From NCBI GenBank assembly GCA_032871835.1, contig CM065297.1:188501-252500 (forward strand): a DNA stretch of 64,000 bases. The letters run 5' to 3'. Of this stretch, positions 57,886-64,000 are shown in pieces. Made by a program: the position numbers and the translations under genes. The DNA comes from Dipteronia dyeriana. Lineage: Eukaryota; Streptophyta; Magnoliopsida; Sapindales; Sapindaceae. Position 1 is the first letter of the stretch; the number at the start of each line of letters is the position of its first letter. The notes below the pieces were generated by a model. The model worked only from the letters and a program-made list of their open reading frames with translations. It had not been told where the DNA came from and made no database searches.

Positions 57886-57960
57886 TGCCCGAGATGGCAC
57901 GTGGCCATCTCGGCTGCAACACCTTGCCGCCCTGAGATGTCCACGTGCCATCTCGGGGAA
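57886..57960 (+). repeat. GC-rich paired hairpins in family A LTR (copy 3)
   Basis: CCCGAGATGGCACGTGGCCA with ATCTCGG closing, then CCTGAGATGTCCACGTGCCA with TCTCGGGG. Stem words as in the two other copies; short ORFs over it are not genes. Confidence 0.78.
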
Positions 57961-58954
57961 GAAATAACAAAGAGGGATATTTTGGTCATTTGGCTTCTTT
58001 CTTTCCCTCTCCTTTATATTCTCTTTCCCTCTCATATTTCATTCTAAGAAGAAATTCAAACTAGTGTGCAGAATTTTTCTCTCTACATTTTCTCACCTTC
58101 CCAACACCATAACTTCTTCATTTGAACTCTGATTTGAGTGATTCAAATTTGAAAGTGTTTGTCTATTCATCCTCCATCATTTCTCTGAAGGTTTGAGTGA
58201 GTTTTATTGCATTTTTGGAGTCTAAACACACAAAAATGGGACTGCACCTAAATCAACTAAGGTAATGATTTTCTCTCCAAGTTTTCTTTTAAAACTTGGT
58301 CAATTGCCTTAGGTTTTCTTCTTCAACATATATTTGTATATTGTGAGTGTTTTGATTTGAGTTTTGAACTCTTTCAAAGCTAGGTTGAGTTTCAATTGAA
58401 ATCATACATGTTGAGTTAGGTTTTGATTTTGCCTATGTTTTCACATGTTTGGGATTGTATTGTGCTAGCTTTGATTCTAGGACTATTTGATGATCTTTGA
58501 TTGATTGATTTTGTGAAAAATAGTTACTCACATGTATTAGGCTCTCTTGGCCAAATTCTCACATCAATACATGTGCTTATGTTCTTTTGACCTATTCATG
58601 TGTTTTGTTAAATCTATGATTAGGAATATGCTCTAGAACTTTAGCTTAAATCTAAATGTCTTTGTCATATGATTTTAGCATGTTTTTGGTTTATGTGATT
58701 TAAACTTGATCTTGTGATTTATTGAACATATCTTGTGATTCAAGTTTAGATCTATGCATGTATCTAGGTTGTGATTATTGTTGAACATATCTTACATGAT
58801 CCAGATTGTTTATAGATGCATAATTGACTAGACTACATGTGATTTGTGCATTCATGCTCATGTCAAGTATTTTCCATAGAATGTGTTGATCATAGCATTC
58901 TATGTTGTGTGCTTATTTGTGTTTTGCATTCATGATCACCTAGATGCCTTGTGA

Positions 58955-59270
58955 GAAGGAAGTATTGACAATAGGTGTAAGACCAATGTTGTTGAGCAAG
59001 AAGTCTTGGCTAGAGGTGTGAGACCTTGGATTGTCAAGCAAGGAAGTCTTGGCTAGAGTCAGGAGGACTCATATAGTTGAGCAAGAATTCTTGCCTAGGG
59101 TCGTGAGGATTCGGATAGGTGAGGAAAGAAGTATTGACTAGAGTCTGGAGGACTCGGATAGTTGAGCAAAAAGTCTTTCCTTGGGTCATGAGGATCTAGT
59201 AAGGTGAGCGAGGAATTCTTGACAAGAGGTGTGAGGCCTCAGATTGTTGAGTATTAGGGCGACATCTTCA
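58955..59270 (+). repeat. 42-bp minisatellite in family A LTR (copy 3)
   Basis: About seven units with GAGCAAGAAGTCTTG-like starts every 42-43 bases (for example 58996, 59037, 59079), same as in the other two A LTRs. Confidence 0.8.
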
Positions 59271-59716
59271 TAAGTAGGATAGGAGGGTAGTTTATAGGTG
59301 AAGGGGTCACTTGAGAGATTGTACTTGTCTTTTCTACTAATGGATTTTGTTTGCCGGTGGCTGCTAGCCCGTGGATGTTTCCTCTTTGGAGGTTTACCAC
59401 GTTATATCATATGTCAACTTCTCTCTACCCCTATCTCTCTAGTATTTGTATTTGTTATTTAAATACTATGGATAGAACTCTTTATGTAAGTTGACTTCCT
59501 TTCTATGATGTAGATTGTGTATGTGTTACTTTTACTTGTTTGTATCACACTTCACTTGTTTTATATATTGATTAAGTATCTTTAATCAATATATATATTG
59601 TGATACAAGCAATCTAGAGGGACAAACTTTTGTTTTTTTCTAAGGGAGTCGGAAAAGGTGTCTAACCTATTCACCCCCCTAGGTTAGCCTTGAGCATTTA
59701 ACCATGTTTGTATTTT

Positions 59717-61506
59717 AAAAATGCCTAGTAACCAACATCGACTTAATACAAATGTCCACTAGCTAAAAGTTAAGGTTATATATTTAATGGAAAGACGAGG
59801 GTTGTAGAGAGCTTAAAGAGGAAAAAAAGGTAGAATATTTTTTTTTATTGATCGGATAACTAAAACAAATATCAATTTAGAATTCTTAATTAAAATTATA
59901 AATTCAACGAATAATGTTCATATTTTATTCAAGAGAAAATTGCAGGAAATAAACAAAAAAATTATGGGTTTTTTTGTTTTTAGCCACATCCTAATATTTT
60001 ATTACACGTATCATGTTTAGGCTTGAATTGACAAATTTCACTTCATTTTGCTTTACTTCACCTACCAAAAATTTTCCCTCGTTCTCATTTCCCCACCAAC
60101 ATTTCAAAATAGACCTCTTCACCTCTCTCACCTCTTCAACCCATATTTCCTTTTCTCTTCATCTCTCTCAATTTCCCTTTTATTAACTGAAACCCATCAA
60201 CATTTCTTCTATCTCTCCAATTCAACCCATTTCTCCATTTCTCTTTGTCTCACTCTCTCTTCAATTGAAACCCAGCAACATTTCGTCTCTCTATCCTCTT
60301 CAACCTAGATCACCTTCATTCTTCATCTCTCTCTCTCTCTCAATTCAAATGATACCCAGAAACATTTAATTTCTCTGGTTGTCTATCTCATTAATCGAGA
60401 CCCAATAATGTCGTTTTGTTTTCAAGGATTATGTCTCTCTCTCTCACTTCTGAAGTAGATCCAGAGCCGAACGATGTTCTTTTGGGTATGTAACACTTTC
60501 CCAATTTTTTAAAAGAACTTTAATGTTTGATATGAAGATTAAGAGAGTGGATTCGATTTGGAGTGAATCCCAACTACTGTCATAGTTTTTATTGAGGCAA
60601 CAAGCCAGTTCATTTTAAAGTTATATATTAGTTATGGTAGACGTTACTTGCTAGTTGATTTCTATGTTACATGTCATTTGGATATTTTTGAAGTTACATA
60701 CCATCGGTTATTTATTTATTAAATGTGAATTCAATTTAAAGTAACATACTGGTTAGTTATAAATTTACATGTCAGTTCCAAGTCACTTTAAATATTTGAT
60801 CTCACTTTAAATTTACACCAATTGTTCTACTAAATTCCCATATAAAAACGAAGGGAAATGAAAACCTATTATTCAGTTAATTTTCCTCATTTTTCTCAAC
60901 AATAAAACTTATTACTAGAAGAAAAAGAAAAACAAATATTCTTTAAACCAAGCTATACCACAGGAAAAATCAACTAGCTACTACCTAAACCGAATTGTAG
61001 TCCAAAACAATCCAAATTTAACCTAAAAAATGTAGTTGAATGAAAACAAACCACAACTCTTTATAAAATACTATAACCAAATTAACCTAAAAAATGTTAT
61101 CAAAGGGTGAGGAATGGAAGGGACATGAAAAGGATCCATATATATTTTTTTTATTTTCTAGTCATACTTGGTACTAGAAAGTATGTCCTGCCAGGTACCA
61201 TTTGGGTGAAAAATTTCTCTTTGGTCCCTTGCCAAAATGGATATTTATAGAAGTCCCTATGACTTTAACACCGGTAACAGGTTGGGGTTCGAGCTATGTT
61301 TCCCAAAATGTTTGGGAAATTTTCCATCTTCAATTGGTTACCAGAATCCGGGAGGAAATCTTTACATTAAATGCAAGGATCCACGTGTTAGGCTAAGAAA
61401 CCTAGCCTGTCAGAAAAAATGAAATGGTTCACATGTATATCGAAATTGCCTTTCCCATCAGCCACGAACCTTTTAATAAAGGTAAAATGGATTTAATAAA
61501 ATAAGA
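59717..61506. other. Non-coding AT-rich and CT-rich stretch, origin unknown
   Basis: No ORF with a recognised domain. 60050-60460 is strongly CT-rich on the plus strand, like a 5' leader, with a repeated GAAACCCA(T/G)CAACATTTC unit. An ATG at 60431 opens MSLSLTSEVDPEPNDVLLG and reaches a GGTATGTAAC donor-like site near 60484, so a captured first exon is possible. 61190-61440 has an 86-base open stretch in two frames without homology known to me. The segment may be host flank or a non-autonomous element. Confidence 0.35.
60160..60420 (+). repeat. CT-rich diverged tandem repeat
   Basis: The words AAACCCATCAACATTTCTTC, AAACCCAGCAACATTTCGTC, TACCCAGAAACATTTAATTT and GACCCAATAATGTCGTTTTG start near 60188, 60267, 60352 and 60399, separated by CT-rich spacers of 45-85 bases. 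Confidence 0.5.
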
Positions 61507-61797
61507 TGTAAGTTCCTCAATGTTTGATTGGCTTATTTCGTTGACAACCACATTTTGGGATCAATATGTAAGGATAGTATAGGGCATCATTGTTCGTAAC
61601 CAAGCTCAAGCATCAAAGGTAAAATCACTTGCTTAACCTTTATTGAAGAGGTATTAGTGCACACACGCACTCATGCATTTTCTTTCAATTATCTTGCTTG
61701 CATGATTATTTGCCATTTTGTGTGCCTTGTGTGTCTTATTATTATTTGGGTGTTGAATGTATGTTTGTGCCTCAAAAAGAAATTTTTTTCCTCTATT

Positions 61798-62078
61798 CCG
61801 CGGTTTAGACCGCTCTCTGTGCAGTGCCCTCGTCGTGGCCTGCACAACAGTGTTTACCAGAGGTTGCACATTATAGCTACCGCGGTCTGTGCTTGTTGCA
61901 TACGCCGCGGTCTCCCAAACGGAGTTTCACAGGCGTTGCTTGTTATCCAGACCATGGTCTGTGCATATTGCATGCACATCGGCCTACAGAGCGGTGTTGT
62001 CCAGGCGATATACCGCTTTTTATGCCGTGGTCTGGACACTTACCTGGACTGCGATACAGCCAGCGGTCCCGACGGGAT
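61798..62078 (+). repeat. GC-rich block with CCGCGG palindromes in C6 U3
   Basis: CCGCGG at about 61799, 61879 and 61906, plus several decayed forms (GACCGCTC, CCATGGTC, GCCGTGGTC). It corresponds in place and partly in sequence to 4262-4548 of C1. The overlapping ORFs with hydrophobic stretches are not genes. Confidence 0.7.
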
Positions 62079-62124
62079 TTGGTTGCCTTTCTTTCAAAAC
62101 GACACCACTTTGTGTAGGGCACCA

Positions 62125-62140
62125 TATATATATATATATG
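62125..62140 (+). promoter_or_regulatory. TATA region of the C6 LTR
   Basis: CCATATATATATATATATGT lies just after the GC-rich block, followed by TTCTCTTCTCTTCTCG. Confidence 0.5.
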
Positions 62141-62592
62141 TTCTCTTCTCTTCTCGTTGGTTCTTAAGAGTCCAATAAGCCATTTTTATGTGTTCTTAGT
62201 TTTTCCAGAGAGAGAGGGACTCTCAAACACTCATATTTACTTAACCCAACTTCATCTCATGATCATCTAGCTTCATTCTAGGATCATTCAAGCATGGAGC
62301 ATCATCTTCATCTTGACTAGGTCAACCAATGTTGTAAACTTTCTCTCAATAGTGGATTTTATGGATCGAGTGTAACGCACTGAACAGTCCGTGGTTTTTC
62401 CCATTTGGAGGGTTTCCACGTATATAGTGCGTCTTGTTATTGTTTTATGTTTGTTATCTTTTATTGGAACATTTAGTATAATGGGGTAGAATTGTTAATA
62501 TTGATTAATTCGTTAAATTGGTAATCTATAGAATTAAAACCTATTCACCCTCCCTCTAGGTTATAGACACACACTGTCTGGAGAATATCAAT

Positions 62593-62605
62593 TGGTATCA
62601 AAGCC
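62593..62605 (+). other. C6 primer binding site, initiator tRNA-Met type
   Basis: TGGTATCAAAGCC, two bases after the LTR end. Confidence 0.88.
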
Positions 62606-62739
62606 GATGCCTAGATATACTTAAGTGATCCATGCATCGTGTGTGTCTTACCTTGTGCATTTTGTCTGTTGCATTACATTTGCATCTTCAAATAATTTAT
62701 TACCCTCAAACACTATAAGTGGAAACGGAAATAGTCATG

Positions 62740-64000
62740 AGGGAGCCTCAAGCACAAGACCCCCTTTGCTCACTATGGTGAATTATGCTTCTTAGAAGGG
62801 CAAGATGGAAGCATATCTTTGCTAAATAGATGATCGTGCTTGGATGGCTATTGAAGGTGGTTATACTCCTCCAATAATAACTACTGATAATGGTGTAAAA
62901 GCTCTCAAGCCCAAGTCTAGTTGGAGTACTCAAGAGTTTGAAGGGTCCAAGTGGAACAATAACGCTATGCATGCCATTCCGTGTGTCGTAGATGATAATA
63001 AGTACAAGCTGGTCAAAAACACTAGGATTGCAAAGGAGGCTTGGGACATTCTTCAAACGGCACATGAGGGAACCGAGGTAGTCAAGGACTCAAAGCCTCA
63101 AGTCCTCCAAATGTAATTTAAGATGATTATGATGGAGAAGCATGAATGTTTCAATGACTTCCAAGTGAAGTTGATAGATATTGTCAACCAAAGCCATCAA
63201 CTTTGTGACCCCTATTCAAATATGAGAGTCAAGCAAAAAATTATGAGGTCACTTCCATCAAGGTTCAAATCAAAGGTGACGGTACTTGAAGAGAATAATG
63301 AGTACAAGAATATGAAGCCAAGTGAAGTCATTGGAAGACTTCTAGCTTATAAGTCAAGATGGAACACCTCACCCACACCTTCGAAGAAGCAAAAAAGCAT
63401 TGCCTTGAAGACCACTAAAGTTGAAGAAGTGGATGAGGACTCAGATGAAGAAACGGCCCTCATGGTTAAAAGATTCAAGAAATTTATAAATTTTGAGAGG
63501 AAAGGATTTGGGTCCAAGGAAAAGGAAGTGAAAAAGAAAACTCATTTCAAGAAGATGGAAAAGTCTTAAGAAAGTGACTCCAAGAAGGGCATTCAATGCT
63601 ATGAATGCAGTGGTTTTGGTCACATCGCTCCAGAATGTGTAAATTTAAAGAAGAATAAGATGGGAAAGGCAATGGGGACTACTTGAAGCGATAGTGAAGA
63701 CTTAGAAGAGGAAGAAAAATCTTCGGATGATGAAGATAGAGTTGTCAACTTCATTGCCTTCAAAACATCTCATAATGGTAAGGAAGTTGTGAGTGATAAG
63801 GAAGAAATAAGTGACTCTAGTGTTGAGAGTACCTCTTCTAACTCTAGATTTGAGATTGATGAGGAAATGGACTATGTAGACTTTATGAAGTTTTTTGAAA
63901 AGTCTAGAATGAAAAAGAGGAAGGAGATTCAAGAGTTGAAAAATGAGAACCTAGAGTTGACTTTCAAGATTACTCACTTGAGTGAGAAAGTAAAGAGTGG
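62740..64000 (+). pseudogene. gag: C6 gag (copia), decayed, right end outside the window
   Basis: Copia gag polypeptide. Early codons up to 62843 are broken by stops (KGKMEAYLC, stop, DDRAWMAIEGGYTPP). Open frame 62844-63116: SSWSTQEFEGSKWNNNAMHA, TRIAKEAWDILQTAHEGTE. After a stop, 63123-63569 gives ECFNDFQVKLIDIVNQSHQL, VKQKIMRSLPSRFKSKVTVL and PSEVIGRLLAYKS, the UBN2-type gag core. Then a stop and a complete CCHC knuckle CYECSGFGHIAPEC at 63598-63639, an acidic stretch, another stop near 63685, and a Lys/Glu-rich probable coiled coil up to the edge (KKRKEIQELKNENLEL). The same acidic plus coiled-coil tail occurs in C1. Three or more in-frame stops show it is dead. Confidence 0.87.

Larger units (their letters stand above)
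54600..59716 (+). mobile_element. Family A copia element, 3' part (extra ORF, 3' LTR)
   Basis: Contains a long non-coding stretch (54600-55605), an extra ORF (55606-56598), a 3' non-coding region matching 18924-19494, a polypurine tract (CCAAAAGAGGAGAT, 57113-57126) and an LTR. Gag and pol are missing; the left border with G5 is between 54480 and 54650. Confidence 0.75.
57127..59716 (+). repeat. Family A copia 3' LTR (about 2.6 kb)
   Basis: Starts TGTTAGGTTTTAG; parallel to 19495-22106 with hairpin block (57886-57960), TATA-like CCTTTATATTC (about 58012), minisatellite (58955-59270) and ACCTATTCACCCCCC near the end. The last bases (TTTTAAAAATG instead of TTTTCAACA) are altered or cut. It carries a deletion near 57175 of about 20 bases compared with 19545-19565. 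Confidence 0.85.
61507..62590 (+). repeat. C6 5' LTR (1084 bp)
   Basis: TGTAAGTTCCTCAATG to GGAGAATATCA. Contains a GC-rich block (61798-62078), a TATA tract, a CT/AG-rich leader with CAGAGAGAGAGGGAC, and CTATTCACCCTCCCTCTAGG near the end. The preceding five bases are TAAGA; the other end is not in the window. Confidence 0.88.
61507..64000 (+). mobile_element. C6: Ty1/copia element of SIRE/Maximus type, 5' end, leaves the window
   Basis: 5' LTR (61507-62590), Met-type primer site and gag are present; pol lies outside. The LTR start TGTAAGTTCCTCA is close to that of C1, though the LTR is shorter (1084 against 1745 bp). Orientation is opposite to C1-C3. Confidence 0.9.

Noticed and set aside
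61657..62178. Plus ORF of 173 codons in the C6 LTR with membrane-like stretch
   Set aside because: Covers the same GC-rich promoter block; several overlapping frames are open there in both strands, as expected from stop-poor GC-rich DNA.

Overview
The window is a block of nested plant repeats with no intact host gene. The organism is almost certainly a flowering plant, probably a eudicot. The evidence is AT-rich DNA, Ty1/copia elements of SIRE/Maximus type (initiator-Met primer sites, CAAAGGGGGAGATTG-type polypurine tracts), Ty3/gypsy elements of the Tat/Retand type, and a broken TPS-a-like terpene synthase with plant exon borders. The species cannot be named from this.

Layout, left to right. 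1-4830: a minus-strand copia element (C1) that kept part of gag but lost pol; its 3' LTR runs off the left edge. 4836-6540: an LTR 3' end and an unclassified LTR-like stretch. About 6545-15828: what appears to be one minus-strand copia 3' LTR (C3), split by a DNA-transposon-like insert, by a solo LTR of a family here called S (itself split by a second, opposite S solo LTR with an AAAAC target duplication), and by a further LTR-like block with a TATA box. 15829-16440: the 3' non-coding end of C3. 16908-17727: the terpene synthase pseudogene on the minus strand, cut upstream by another S LTR fragment (17776-18928). 18929-24569: the 3' end of a copia element (family A) with a 2.6 kb LTR, followed directly by a second A LTR in the opposite direction, making a large inverted repeat. 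24570-25745: a minus-strand LTR of another family (I).

25746-44122 is a plus-strand Tat-type element (G4: gag, protease, partial RT/RNase H, extra RNase H, integrase, a 99-bp tandem array, an antisense ORF, 3' LTR). It is interrupted between gag and protease by the minus-strand copia element C2 (27048-35578), which itself carries an S solo LTR (29455-31890, GGAAA duplication). 44210-54480 is a second, different Tat-type element (G5) with the same order of parts, including an antisense ORF, but no 3' LTR. 54600-59716 is the 3' part of a family A copia element; its extra ORF resembles the putative plant transposon protein domain. 59717-61506 is non-coding, CT-rich and exon-like in places. From 61507 to the right edge is the 5' end of a plus-strand copia element (C6) with LTR, primer site and gag.

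Every coding region seen in full is broken by stops, frameshifts or deletions, so the block looks old and silent. The most interesting points are: two multi-kilobase inverted LTR repeats that would fold into hairpin RNA; GC-rich dyad-symmetric blocks just upstream of the TATA region in several unrelated copia LTRs; antisense ORFs and tandem arrays at the same place in two different Tat elements; an extra ORF in a copia element; and the terpene synthase relic.
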